42,158 nt of DNA from Fusobacteriaceae bacterium (GCA_031272775.1 JAISTB010000003.1:1-42158), one strand, 5' to 3'. Shown: positions 11,611 through 19,935, numbered from the stretch's first letter. Numbers and translations are program-made. Notes: generated by a model not told the origin, from the letters alone.

Positions 11611-11626
11611 CGGGGCAAATTCCCCG
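11611..11626 (-). promoter_or_regulatory. Hairpin abutting the accD ribosome binding site
   Basis: CGGGG-aatttg-CCCCG on the minus strand runs directly into the accD Shine-Dalgarno GGGAGG. Folding would compete with ribosome access. It is short and could be chance in GC-rich DNA. Confidence 0.3.
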
Positions 11627-11670
11627 TTCTGATCCCTTGATCTGAGTTTTGAGTGCTTTCATTACTCTAC

Positions 11671-11679
11671 ATTGTAGCA
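11671..11679 (-). promoter_or_regulatory. Extended -10 promoter element for accD
   Basis: TGC-TACAAT on the minus strand (11679-11671) is an extended -10 box 70 bases upstream of accD. No good -35 box is seen 17 bases further up, where a T-rich run lies; extended -10 promoters can do without one. Confidence 0.45.
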
Positions 11680-11769
11680 TATTCCGAAAAAAAAATCTAT
11701 CGTATTCCACGGAATTTCATTTTTTTTTGACCTTTCCGTCCAACTCTCCGCAAAATACAATTTCACGCC

Positions 11770-11787
11770 CTCTTCAATTTTGAAGAG
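11770..11787. promoter_or_regulatory. 18-base palindrome between accD and the 11906 gene, candidate operator
   Basis: CTCTTCAA-TT-TTGAAGAG has perfect 8-base arms. It lies 17 bases upstream of the -35 box of the 11906 gene and about 90 bases upstream of the accD -10, so it could serve either divergent gene. No T run follows it on either strand, which argues against a terminator. The 304-base gap from 11602 to 11905 otherwise holds the two promoters and an AT-rich stretch. Confidence 0.5.
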
Positions 11788-11804
11788 CATTTAAAATTAT
11801 ATTG

Positions 11805-11833
11805 TAGACAAAACATATTTTTTATGGTAAAAT
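11805..11833 (+). promoter_or_regulatory. Promoter of the 11906 gene
   Basis: TAGACA (11805-11810), 17-base spacer, TAAAAT (11828-11833); five of six matches in each box. The start codon is about 72 bases downstream. Confidence 0.55.
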
Positions 11834-11905
11834 AACATTGAAAAATCTTGTCGGCAAGTTGTCATGATTCACGTTGGGGTTACGTATAACAGGAGAACTT
11901 GAGAT

Positions 11906-12613
11906 ATGGTGATCACAAAGAGAAGCCGGATAATCCGGAGCAGCAAGAAAGAACCCGGCGATTTCCTCCTGCAGGGCATCCCGGTCGCTTTCAAAAAATT
12001 TATGCACTGCAGACAGCAGTCGGATTTGGAAGTTTTGGAACACTTCTGTGAAGATTACTTCGGGCGGACACTGGAAGATCTCACGGCTCAGACGGAGATC
12101 TGCTTTTGCAATGAGAGCGACGTCGAGCGCTACAACACCCTGAGACGCGGCCGGCCGGGGCTCACATCGGCGGCGGCTTCCTACGACCAGGACAGGCTGC
12201 TCTATCTGCCCGTCGAGGGGGATCCCATTGATTTTTCCGACGGAGACGCCTGCTTTGATACGGAAAATGTTTCGATTGAGATGAGACTGTTTGTCCGGGA
12301 GTTGACCTGCGCGGTGCAGATCGGGCAAATCAAGGCCCTGGCCAGGGAAAAATCCCAATCTTCCCGGGAGGATTTCAGAATCCTGCGAATAAGGAACAAT
12401 GATCCCTATGACATTGAGGCGGCCGAGACCGCGAGGTTGTACGGCATTTACGCCGATCACTACAAAAAGACAGACCGCCCCGATACGAGGATCATCCTGT
12501 GCGCCATCCAGGAACTCCAGTCGGATTGTCCCGATACGGGAGAATACCAGTGGTTTCGCAAGCGGCTCCAGCGCAAATATCTCGAACTGGAGTTGTCGTC
12601 CTCCGGGTGCTGA
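11906..12613 (+). CDS. Hypothetical protein, not recognised
   Basis: A soluble 235-residue protein I cannot assign to a family. The ATG at 11906 has AGGAGAA nine bases upstream and a promoter further up, and a strong terminator follows, so it is a single-gene unit. It has no signal peptide or membrane segment. The N-terminus is basic (KRSRIIRSSKK); the central part is acidic and has several scattered cysteines (CFCNESD near residue 70, plus others). A region near residues 125-150 (VSIEMRLFVRELTCAVQIGQIKALAREK) looks helical. Repeated short charged helices continue to the C-terminus. The reading frame has normal codon bias for the window, which supports a real gene. Context with accD and aconitase does not suggest a job. 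Confidence 0.7.
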   Translation: MVITKRSRIIRSSKKEPGDFLLQGIPVAFKKFMHCRQQSDLEVLEHFCEDYFGRTLEDLTAQTEICFCNESDVERYNTLRRGRPGLTSAAASYDQDRLLYLPVEGDPIDFSDGDACFDTENVSIEMRLFVRELTCAVQIGQIKALAREKSQSSREDFRILRIRNNDPYDIEAAETARLYGIYADHYKKTDRPDTRIILCAIQELQSDCPDTGEYQWFRKRLQRKYLELELSSSGC

Positions 12614-12646
12614 ATATCAGAGAATTTTGAAGATTGAATGAAAAAC

Positions 12647-12679
12647 CCGCCGCTTTCGGAATAAGCGGCGGATTTTTTT
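12647..12679. terminator. Bidirectional intrinsic terminator
   Basis: CCGCCGCTT, loop of seven, AAGCGGCGG (12647-12671), with T7 following on the plus strand and A5 preceding it (T5 on the minus strand). It serves both the 11906 gene and the converging aconitase gene, whose stop codon is at 12679. Confidence 0.85.
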
Positions 12680-14964
12680 CATTTTTTATTGTCGTTGATC
12701 AGAGAACCGGCCTTGAGAATACGCTTTTCGGCGTCGGTCAGAGGCGCGATGGAAAGCGCGATTTCCCGCGGCGTCCCGCTCAAAACCCAGGCCTTGATCG
12801 CCCGCGTGTCTCCGTTGAGGGCGCTTTTGATCCCGGGGACATAGATCCAGTCCCCCACCGCGAAATCAGGCTCTCCCGCCAGCAGAAAGGGAATCATCCC
12901 CCAGTTGAGGAGATTGGAGCGATAGCGTTTCGTCGCGTATTCGGAAGCGATATTGGCGAGCCCTCCCAATACTCTTTGAGAGCTGGCGGCCTGCTCCCGG
13001 GCAGAGCCGTCTCCGGGTTTTTTCGCGTAGATGACGCTGCCGATTTCCGTCTGCGCCGGATCAATCCCGCTTTGCCCCGGCAGCGCCGCAATCTTTTCGA
13101 AGATTCCTGCCAAATCCGGATCGGTATCGAGGGGAGATTTTCCTTCCCGTCTCGCCCGCTCCACGGCGTCCACGGCCTTGGCCCGTCCCACATAGCCGGG
13201 ATCCCTGCGGAAAAGGGCAAATTCCGCCAAGCCCAGCGGGTTGGAGCGGTAGGAAGACGTCTCCCCCGAGGGGATCAACTCATCGGTGGTCGTTACGGGA
13301 TCGAGAATTTTTGAGACAACTTTGAGGAGGATATTCTCCGTAAGAACGCTCTGCTCGGGCCAGTCCTTGATGTTGGGCCCGTAGATCAGCTCCGCTCCGG
13401 GTTCCGCCTTTCCGAAGCCGAAATACACCCGTTTTTGGTAGACGCCGTCGTCGAAGGTATAAGCCGGTACGACATAATCCTCGGCCACATCGCTTGCCGC
13501 CGTCAGGATCCCGCCATTGGCCGCTGTGGCCGCGATGGAGCGGGCGTCCATCAGGGCTACCGCCGACAGTTGTCCGTTCGTGGGGATGGAGCCTTCCCGA
13601 TTGGGGAAATTCCGCGTGTTGTGCCGGATGCTGAGCGACCCGTTGGCGGGGGTGTCCCCGGCCCCGAAACAGGGTCCGCAGAAAGCGGTCCGGATAATGG
13701 CCCCGGCCTCGGTCAGGTCCGTGATTGCCTGCTTTTTCAGCAAGTCCACAAAGACCGGCTGGGACGAGGGGTAAATGGAAAGGGAAAAGGCGCCGTTCCC
13801 GCAGGATTTTCCCTTGAGGAGGTGAGCCGCTTCCATGACGTTGGTATAATTTCCTCCGGCGCAGCCGCCGATGATGCCCTGCTCGACCCGGAGTTTTCCA
13901 CCCGTGAGCTTTCCGGTAAAATCGATTTTGACTTCTTTATTTTCGATGAGCCGCGCCGCGTCTTCCTCGACCTTTCGCAGGATATCGCCGGCATTGGCGT
14001 TGAACTCAGCGATGGGATAGACATTGCTGGGGTGGAAAGGAAGCGCGATCATGGGCTTGATTTTCCCGAGATCCACAACGATCATCCCGTCATACCAGGC
14101 GACTTCTCCGGGGTTGAGCTCTTTATAATCGCCGCCCCTGCCATGGGTTTCAAGATACATTTTTGTATCGTCATCGGTCCGCCAGATGGAGGAAAGACAA
14201 GTCGTTTCCGTCGTCATGACGTCTATGCCATTTCGGTAATCCGTCGTCATGGACGATACGCCCGGGCCCGTGAATTCCATGATTTTATTGTTCACATAGC
14301 CGTTTTTGAATACGGCCCCGATGATGGCGAGCGCCACGTCCTGGGGTCCCACGCCGGGCGCGGGCTTCCCTTGGAGATAGACGCCCACAACCCCGGGATA
14401 AGAGATATCCCAGGTGTCGCCAAGGAGCTGTTTTACAAGCTCGCCGCCCCCTTCGCCCACAGCCATGGTCCCCAGAGCCCCGTAGCGGGTATGGGAATCG
14501 GAGCCCAAGATCATGCGGCCGCCGCCAGCCATCATTTCCCGCATATACTGATGGAGGACCGCGATGTGCGGGGGAACGTAAACGCCGCCGTATTTTCGCG
14601 CCGCCGAAAGCCCGAAGAGATGGTCGTCCTCGTTGATGGTCCCGCCTACGGCGCAAAGGCTGTTGTGGCAGTTGGTCAGCACATAGGGCAGCGGGAATTT
14701 TTCCATGCCCGAGGCCTTGGCGGTCTGGATAATCGCTACGAAAGTGATGTCGTGGGACGTCATGGAATCGAATTTGATCTTGAGCTTTTCCATGTCGCCC
14801 GAAGTGTTGTGGGACGCGAGGATCCCGTAGGATATGGTCTGCTTTTTCGCCTCTTCTCTGGAGATTTTCCGGCCAAGGCGGGCCTGAAGCTCTTTTTCGT
14901 TATGCTCTTCGACGATTTCCCTCCCGTTGATGAGGTAAGCGCCGCCTTTTGTCAGTTTGATCAT
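12679..14964 (-). CDS. Aconitase-family hydratase
   Basis: Iron-sulfur hydro-lyase of the aconitate hydratase family (761 residues), expected to isomerise citrate and isocitrate through cis-aconitate. The cluster-binding cysteines are visible as GCAGGNYTN and, further on, [35 protein letters not shown] is a classical aconitase stretch near residue 155. The C-terminal swivel domain carries [10 protein letters not shown] and [22 protein letters not shown] precedes the ATG. It is transcribed alone, with no citrate synthase or isocitrate dehydrogenase nearby, so a partial pathway serving glutamate synthesis is plausible. Related enzymes act on methylisocitrate or homoaconitate, and substrate choice cannot be fixed from sequence alone. 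Upstream, 14965-15252 holds TATAAT-like sequence near 15003 on the minus strand but no convincing -35 box. Confidence 0.88.
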   Translation of the reverse strand: MIKLTKGGAYLINGREIVEEHNEKELQARLGRKISREEAKKQTISYGILASHNTSGDMEKLKIKFDSMTSHDITFVAIIQTAKASGMEKFPLPYVLTNCHNSLCAVGGTINEDDHLFGLSAARKYGGVYVPPHIAVLHQYMREMMAGGGRMILGSDSHTRYGALGTMAVGEGGGELVKQLLGDTWDISYPGVVGVYLQGKPAPGVGPQDVALAIIGAVFKNGYVNNKIMEFTGPGVSSMTTDYRNGIDVMTTETTCLSSIWRTDDDTKMYLETHGRGGDYKELNPGEVAWYDGMIVVDLGKIKPMIALPFHPSNVYPIAEFNANAGDILRKVEEDAARLIENKEVKIDFTGKLTGGKLRVEQGIIGGCAGGNYTNVMEAAHLLKGKSCGNGAFSLSIYPSSQPVFVDLLKKQAITDLTEAGAIIRTAFCGPCFGAGDTPANGSLSIRHNTRNFPNREGSIPTNGQLSAVALMDARSIAATAANGGILTAASDVAEDYVVPAYTFDDGVYQKRVYFGFGKAEPGAELIYGPNIKDWPEQSVLTENILLKVVSKILDPVTTTDELIPSGETSSYRSNPLGLAEFALFRRDPGYVGRAKAVDAVERARREGKSPLDTDPDLAGIFEKIAALPGQSGIDPAQTEIGSVIYAKKPGDGSAREQAASSQRVLGGLANIASEYATKRYRSNLLNWGMIPFLLAGEPDFAVGDWIYVPGIKSALNGDTRAIKAWVLSGTPREIALSIAPLTDAEKRILKAGSLINDNKK

Positions 14965-15141
14965 TCTTTCCTCCTGCGCGTGATTTTGCTTTTGCTTTTA
15001 TTATACATTATTTTTTGGGTTTTGTATATGGGGGAATGTGTTTTTGCGGTTTCCGGCCGCTTGAGCGGAAGGGATTATACATCAAAGCCGTTCAGCATCT
15101 TTTTTGACCATAATTCATGAGAAATTTACTCAAAAACAAAA

Positions 15142-15170
15142 TAGACAGTACAAAGAAATTATGGTATCAT
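15142..15170 (+). promoter_or_regulatory. Promoter of the small coiled-coil gene
   Basis: TAGACA (15142-15147), 17-base spacer, TATCAT (15165-15170). The ATG of the 60-residue gene lies 83 bases past the -10 box. Confidence 0.5.
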
Positions 15171-15252
15171 ATTTGTAATAAATATCAGGACAAAATCGCC
15201 CTGAAGCGCGTACACAATTTCCGCGGGGTGTAAAATCATTGAGGAGGGCCGC

Positions 15253-15435
15253 ATGAGGCCGGAAGAATATTTGGACAGAGAGTTGGAAACCATAGAAAGG
15301 GAGATCGAAGCCCTGGGTGACGATCTCGGACTTTTGATCGGCAGATTGCGGGAAAAACGGTTGCGCGCCGCGGAAAACAACCGGTTCGGGATCTTTGATG
15401 AGCCGCATCAGTTGACGGTTTCAGACGAGTCTTGA
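15253..15435 (+). CDS. Small coiled-coil protein, unknown function
   Basis: A 60-residue charged protein not matched to any family I know. GAGGAGG sits nine bases before the ATG. Residues 5-45 form a heptad-rich helix (LDRELETIEREIEALGDD, then LIGRLREKRLR), consistent with a dimeric coiled coil. The C-terminal 15 residues are non-helical. Its TGA stop lies inside the first unit of the 23-bp repeat array that drives the downstream ATPase, so the array begins exactly where this gene ends. It could be an accessory partner of the ATPase or an unrelated small gene. The clear ribosome site and promoter support translation. Confidence 0.6.
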   Translation: MRPEEYLDRELETIEREIEALGDDLGLLIGRLREKRLRAAENNRFGIFDEPHQLTVSDES

Positions 15436-15522
15436 CAAATCCGGAAGTAAACTCTTGACAAAGTTGGAAGTAAACTCTTGACAAATCCGGAAGTAAACCC
15501 TTGACAAAATCGGAAGTGACCT
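15431..15522 (+). repeat. Four tandem 23-bp repeats, each with a TTGACA box
   Basis: Units at 15431-15453, 15454-15476, 15477-15499 and 15500-15522, with no spacer. The shared pattern is CTTGACAAA-TCCGGAAGTAAACT. Units 1 and 3 differ at only the last base; unit 2 differs in the centre, and unit 4 is the most diverged. The TTGACA of unit 4 is the -35 box of the ATPase promoter, so three further -35-like boxes line up upstream at a 23-base period, near two helical turns. The GGAAGT core is kept in all four units and looks like a protein-binding site. Confidence 0.9.
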
Positions 15523-15529
15523 GTATAAT
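15501..15529 (+). promoter_or_regulatory. Consensus promoter of the DUF4143-type ATPase
   Basis: TTGACA (15501-15506), 17-base spacer, TATAAT (15524-15529): a full match to the sigma-70 consensus. The -35 box belongs to the fourth tandem repeat. AGGGAGG precedes the ATG at 15557. Confidence 0.85.
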
Positions 15530-15556
15530 ATAGGCGTAGTCAAGGGAGGAAACGCT

Positions 15557-16825
15557 ATGAATACCCGCTATCTGCCGCGCATTGCGGATGAAAAATTGAA
15601 GTTGATGCTTGCCACGTCGGGGGCGACGCTGATTGTGGGTCCCAAATGGTGCGGGAAGACCCGGACTGCCGAAGAAATGGCCAAAAGCGTTTTATATATG
15701 CAGGATCCGGATAATTCTGCGGCTTATAAGCAACTTGCCGATACAAAACCTTCAAAATTGTTGGAAGGAGACGTCCCCCGGCTTCTCGATGAATGGCAGA
15801 CGGCGCCCGTTTTGTGGAATGCCGTCCGTTTTGCCGTTGACAGACGGCGGGAACGAGGTCAATTCATCCTGACCGGATCCGTTATCCCGCCGGACTATCC
15901 GGACATGCACACGGGCACAGGCCGGATCAGCCGGATGACCATGCGGACCATGTCACTTTTTGAAACCGGAGAATCCACCGGTGGAATCTCCTTGCGGGAT
16001 CTGTTTGACGGAAAAACGGAACTGTTCGACGAGAACAAGCTGACCATCGAAAAAATCGCGTATATTCTTACCCGCGGAGGTTGGCCGGAAGCGGTTTGCG
16101 AAGAGAATGAAATTTACGCGCGGCGAATTGCATATAACTACCTGGATGCCGTGGCAAATCAAGATATGTCCGACATTGACGGCGTGGAAAGAAATCCTGT
16201 CCGGGTATACGCCCTGATGCGATCCGTCGCGAGAAATATCTCTACGCAGGCCAATACAAGCACGCTGGTGAAGGACCTCATCGCAAATGACGAAGGATTG
16301 TCGGACAAGACCGTCAACGATTATCTCGACGCGCTGAAAAAGCTTTTTGTTTTGGAGGATCTGCCCGCATGGAGTCCTCATCTTCGTTCCAAAAGAGCGA
16401 TCCGCACCACGGCGAAACGGCATTTTACAGACCCGTCCATTGCCACCGCAGCTTTAGGCGCCGATGCCAAAATGCTTTTTCAGGATTTCAACTTGTTTGG
16501 ATTGTTGTTCGAATCCTTGTGTATCCGGGATTTGCGAATCTACACGGACGCTTTGGATGGGGCCGTGTTTCATTATCGTGACCAGACCAATTTCGAAGTG
16601 GACGCGATTATACAACTGCGGGACGCCCGCTGGGCCGCTGTGGAAATCAAAATGGGCGCCGGCGCCATCGAAAAGGCGGCGGAAAATCTCTTGAAATTCA
16701 GAGATAATATCGATACGAACAAAACGCCGCCTCCTTCTTTTTTGATGGTGATGACCGGCACGCAATACGCGTTTCAAATGAAAAACGGCGTGTGGATCGT
16801 TCCCGTCGGCTGTCTTCGAAATTGA
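15557..16825 (+). CDS. AAA-type ATPase with DUF4143 C-terminal domain
   Basis: Member of the large ATP-binding protein family that combines an AAA+ core with a C-terminal DUF4143 domain (422 residues, typical length). Walker A is GPKWCGKT at 28-35, Walker B is PRLLDEW with D78-E79, and the sensor region FILTGS is near 105. The C-terminal part resembles a PD-(D/E)XK fold: FEVDAII, then AVEIKMG near residues 345-365. The biological role of the family is poorly known. Leucine codons TTG and other AT-leaning choices are more frequent than in neighbours, a sign of recent acquisition. It has its own repeat-decorated promoter and no obvious operon partner. Confidence 0.85.
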   Translation: MNTRYLPRIADEKLKLMLATSGATLIVGPKWCGKTRTAEEMAKSVLYMQDPDNSAAYKQLADTKPSKLLEGDVPRLLDEWQTAPVLWNAVRFAVDRRRERGQFILTGSVIPPDYPDMHTGTGRISRMTMRTMSLFETGESTGGISLRDLFDGKTELFDENKLTIEKIAYILTRGGWPEAVCEENEIYARRIAYNYLDAVANQDMSDIDGVERNPVRVYALMRSVARNISTQANTSTLVKDLIANDEGLSDKTVNDYLDALKKLFVLEDLPAWSPHLRSKRAIRTTAKRHFTDPSIATAALGADAKMLFQDFNLFGLLFESLCIRDLRIYTDALDGAVFHYRDQTNFEVDAIIQLRDARWAAVEIKMGAGAIEKAAENLLKFRDNIDTNKTPPPSFLMVMTGTQYAFQMKNGVWIVPVGCLRN

Positions 16826-16961
16826 CCCGGGGAGAACTGAAACAACCCCCAAAGCCGGCGCACAGGCCCGCCATTTTTCCCGATTTTATCTATCGAAAAA
16901 AACCAAAACCCTATATTATACCTCTTTTCTCTCAAAAAGTCAAAGAATTTTAAAATTTTGC

Positions 16962-16990
16962 TTGTGAATGCGGGCAAAATGCGCTATAAT
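16962..16990 (+). promoter_or_regulatory. Promoter of the SIR2-like gene
   Basis: TTGTGA (16962-16967), 17-base spacer, TATAAT (16985-16990). The TTG start of the gene lies 31 bases past the -10 box, so the leader is short. Confidence 0.65.
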
Positions 16991-17021
16991 TATTCTATAC
17001 AATGAAAAGAGGTGAATTTCT

Positions 17022-19847
17022 TTGCCGCAAAACAAATACAGTGAAAACCGAAAAAAGTTCAACTTGTTTTTGGGGGATTTTTATTGCGACCTGATCGGAG
17101 CGCCTGTTCGCGCGCGGTTGACGGAGCGGTTTCTCGACTTGCTGAAGGCCGGCGGCAGAGAGCGGGGCGACGATTATACCGAAACCGTCCGCCTGAAAAA
17201 TTCCCTTTCCGAAGTCAGCCAGACCTGGCTCGACAAGGCTCTCGGTCACAGGGCCGATATCCTTGATCTTCTGCGCGGCGACTACGCCGGGGTTCGCCTG
17301 ACAGACAAAGCCCTGCTCGACGGGATCATCTCTTCGGGCAAATTTTCCGTTATCCTGACGACCCATTATGACCGTTTTATCGAAGAGATCCGGGATTGCG
17401 GCGAGACCATTCACCGCATGGATCCCTTCCGTTTCGCGGAAGCCAAAAACGACAAGATCCGTTATTACAAACTCTTGGGCGATATTTCCTCCGAGTACGA
17501 GATCATCGTGACCGATCAGGATATCAAAAAAATGAAAAAACTGAGCTTTTACAAGGCCTTCTATGAAGCCGCCCGCAAGGAATTGCAGCTGCGTCCGACA
17601 ATATTCTGGGGCGTCAATCTCCTCGATCCCGATATGCTGGACCTGATGGACTTTCTCCTGGGGCCCGTGGAAGAGCTGAATCAGCCCATTTACCTCGTCC
17701 CCTCGGTTCCGCTGGTGAGCGGCAGCATCTTGAAGCTGATCGGCAAATACAGCATGACGCCGGTCTACGCCAAAGCCGCGGACGTCCTCGCGCACTTGGG
17801 ACCCGACGGCCTCGACAGCGCCTGGCTTTCGCGCAACACGAGGAAAATTACGCCCTTTGAAGGGGAGCTCTACGTCTTGGAGGGCTTGGAATCGGAGGCC
17901 TACGCCTGGTATTACGGCCCCAAAAAGGAGCTTGGAGACTCGGTAATTCAATATCCGGAGCAAATCGAATTCAAAGAGGAACCGCATGAAGAACAGATCG
18001 AGCCCGTCGTCAATGAATCTTCCCCTGAACCGATAACCGTAGGGGCGAATGAAGACCCCGCCGAGCCCCTGATTACCTCTGTAAATACGGATATCACCGC
18101 TATTCCCGAAGACGCCACCCTTGAGGAAATCGCGGAAATGGCGGCCGGCGCCGTTGTCGAAGAGCCTGCGGCAGAAGAGGCGACCAGCGAAGAAATTGTG
18201 GTTGCAGCCAAGGAAACCGGGACGGATGGGACCGAAGAGGCGGCAAGTGAAGGATTTGCGACTGTAACTGAAGAAGAGATCTTGGAAGAAGAGATCTTGG
18301 AAGAAGAGATAACCATAGAAGAAAAAACCGCGCCGGAGGAACCCGTGCCCGCCCCTTTGTCCCTGGATCTCCTGGCCCCGACCCTCGAGTCGGATCTGAC
18401 CCTCGAGCATATCGGCGGTTACCTCGATGAGACCGAAAACAAGGTCTTGGCGCCCGAAGTCTTCAAAGAAGAGATCGTTGTGATCGAAGGGCGCCCCGAC
18501 GCGCCGGTATTGCGCGCGGAGGCCTTTGCGGTCGGAAGTCCCGCGCCCGCAGACCTCGCGCCGGAAAATCCGGGACCGGAACCGCTGATTTCCGCGGAGA
18601 CCGCTCTGATTTCACTCGTTTCGGAAGAAGCGCCGGAAAGTGATCCGCCGATCACGCGGCTCAGCGATCTCGAAATCTATGACGGCGGCGAAGGTCCAGA
18701 CGAACCCCAGACCATAGACCTTCCCCACGCGGCGGCTGAAGCCGCGGCCCTCGCAGCGGAGACGGAAGAGCCCCTGCCGAAGACCGACGTCCCTGTGGAC
18801 GATCTGCTGCCCGAGACGAAGGAGCTCCCCAAGACCTATGAGGAAATCCTGCAACTGGCCGCGGAAAAAAAGATCATCAATATCGAGGCTTTCCAAAGGG
18901 AGCGGTATTCGGCGGAAGAATCCGCCGGACCGGAAGCGGAGGAAACGCCGCCGGAACCCCTTGTCTACCGGGAGCCCAGGACCCATATCCTCGACGGGGA
19001 CCGTTGCGGCGTCGAGACGAACCTCAGCAAAAAATACGCCTCCATGGGGCTTGTGGATTTCCGCATCGAAAGCGACAACCTGACCCAGGTCATCGACAGC
19101 AAAAAAATCGAACGGATCGGGACGGCCGATATCCAGGTGGGCGACCGGATCATCAACAGCGCCGAGCTCAGGCTCTATCTGCGTCAGAGCAACTACGACG
19201 TGCTGGAGATCAAAACGAGGGAATTCATGCTCTCCGTCGGCGTCACCCAGGCGCGGGAAGGATTTCTCACCCGCTGCGGAGATTTCTACAAATACCAGAT
19301 CTTCAGCGGGATCAAGAACACCCGTCTCGAAGATGTCCTGAAAAAGCTCCAGACCTTCTTCTCTGGCGTCCGGGTGCAGTTCTACATCCAGGATTATGTG
19401 GGCGATTTCACAAGCCGGGCCGTGGAAAGCGAGACGTACAAATTCGATCTGCTGCTGGATTTCCTGCGAAATTACTGCAAGATCACCGAAAACCTCAATT
19501 TGACCAAAGAAAAGAACATGTCGGAAATGCAAAATACATTTTACACGCTGTCGCTGCTCTCGATCCACGAGAATCTCAGCGAGGGCAAGACCTTCTCGGG
19601 CGCCGTGAGCTTCACGATCCCCACAGACGGGGAAATCGAAGCCGGAGATAGCCTGATCTTCGAAAAGATCCACACGCTCCGCTTCAAGGGGATCGGCTAT
19701 GACCTCAAGGAGACGATCGCCCTGAAAGAACCTGTGGCCCCGGAGGAAATCAGCGACGGCATCTTGAGCTGTCGGGACAGAAAAGTCGGCATTTCCCTCG
19801 CGAAGCTCGAAAAAGCCCAGGAAATGAAGCCCGCCAAAAGCGAATAG
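17022..19847 (+). CDS. Large protein with degenerate SIR2-like domain, acidic linker and novel C-terminus
   Basis: A 941-residue protein. The start is TTG at 17022 with AAAGAGGTGA upstream; a nearby ATG at 17002 is out of frame. Residues 1-300 resemble the SIR2_2 fold of defence and NADase proteins: ILTTHYDRFIEE (TTNYD motif, 113-117), YYKLLGD (149-154), IIVTDQD, and FWGVNLLDPDML (195-206, like the FIGYSLxDPD motif). The NAD-binding GAGxS is replaced by LFLGDFYCDLIGAP and the catalytic histidine of KLHGD is leucine, so it may be inactive. Residues 310-640 are acidic, low complexity and likely disordered. Residues 655-941 look folded and are not recognised (for example KTREFMLSVGVTQ, FYIQDYVGDFTSRA). 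It has its own promoter and terminator. The SIR2 relation is inferred from motif order. Confidence 0.6.
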   Translation: MPQNKYSENRKKFNLFLGDFYCDLIGAPVRARLTERFLDLLKAGGRERGDDYTETVRLKNSLSEVSQTWLDKALGHRADILDLLRGDYAGVRLTDKALLDGIISSGKFSVILTTHYDRFIEEIRDCGETIHRMDPFRFAEAKNDKIRYYKLLGDISSEYEIIVTDQDIKKMKKLSFYKAFYEAARKELQLRPTIFWGVNLLDPDMLDLMDFLLGPVEELNQPIYLVPSVPLVSGSILKLIGKYSMTPVYAKAADVLAHLGPDGLDSAWLSRNTRKITPFEGELYVLEGLESEAYAWYYGPKKELGDSVIQYPEQIEFKEEPHEEQIEPVVNESSPEPITVGANEDPAEPLITSVNTDITAIPEDATLEEIAEMAAGAVVEEPAAEEATSEEIVVAAKETGTDGTEEAASEGFATVTEEEILEEEILEEEITIEEKTAPEEPVPAPLSLDLLAPTLESDLTLEHIGGYLDETENKVLAPEVFKEEIVVIEGRPDAPVLRAEAFAVGSPAPADLAPENPGPEPLISAETALISLVSEEAPESDPPITRLSDLEIYDGGEGPDEPQTIDLPHAAAEAAALAAETEEPLPKTDVPVDDLLPETKELPKTYEEILQLAAEKKIINIEAFQRERYSAEESAGPEAEETPPEPLVYREPRTHILDGDRCGVETNLSKKYASMGLVDFRIESDNLTQVIDSKKIERIGTADIQVGDRIINSAELRLYLRQSNYDVLEIKTREFMLSVGVTQAREGFLTRCGDFYKYQIFSGIKNTRLEDVLKKLQTFFSGVRVQFYIQDYVGDFTSRAVESETYKFDLLLDFLRNYCKITENLNLTKEKNMSEMQNTFYTLSLLSIHENLSEGKTFSGAVSFTIPTDGEIEAGDSLIFEKIHTLRFKGIGYDLKETIALKEPVAPEEISDGILSCRDRKVGISLAKLEKAQEMKPAKSE
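18270..18314 (+). repeat. Three 15-bp in-frame repeats in the acidic linker
   Basis: GAAGAAGAGATCTTG at 18270-18284 and 18285-18299, then a diverged third copy at 18300-18314. They encode consecutive EEEIL units within the disordered acidic region. Because the unit is a multiple of three, copy-number change would lengthen or shorten the linker without breaking the frame. Confidence 0.8.
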
Positions 19848-19857
19848 CACGAAAACG

Positions 19858-19890
19858 CCGGTCCCTTGCAGAGAGGGGCCGGATTTATTT
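19858..19890 (+). terminator. Intrinsic terminator after the SIR2-like gene
   Basis: CCGGTCCC (19858-19865), nine-base loop, GGGGCCGG (19875-19882) with one G-U pair, followed by ATTTATTT. It lies 10 bases past the stop codon. Confidence 0.7.
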
Positions 19891-19935
19891 CCCATAAGCG
19901 GCAATTGCGGGCCGGGGGACTTTTTGCAAATTTCA

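Noticed and set aside
13435-15120. 561-codon plus-strand frame over the aconitase gene
   Set aside because: Antisense to a clear aconitase; the translated product is rich in H, G, R and D without a domain, a usual shadow pattern in this window.
15130-15408. 92-codon minus-strand frame over the small coiled-coil gene
   Set aside because: No ribosome site; the plus-strand gene has GGAGG, a promoter and a coherent heptad pattern.
15431-15522. CRISPR array
   Set aside because: The four 23-base units are contiguous with no spacers between them and no cas genes are near, so they are simple tandem repeats.
16826-17021. Terminator after the DUF4143 ATPase
   Set aside because: GGCG/CGCC pairing near 16856-16872 is only four pairs with a short T run, too weak to support.
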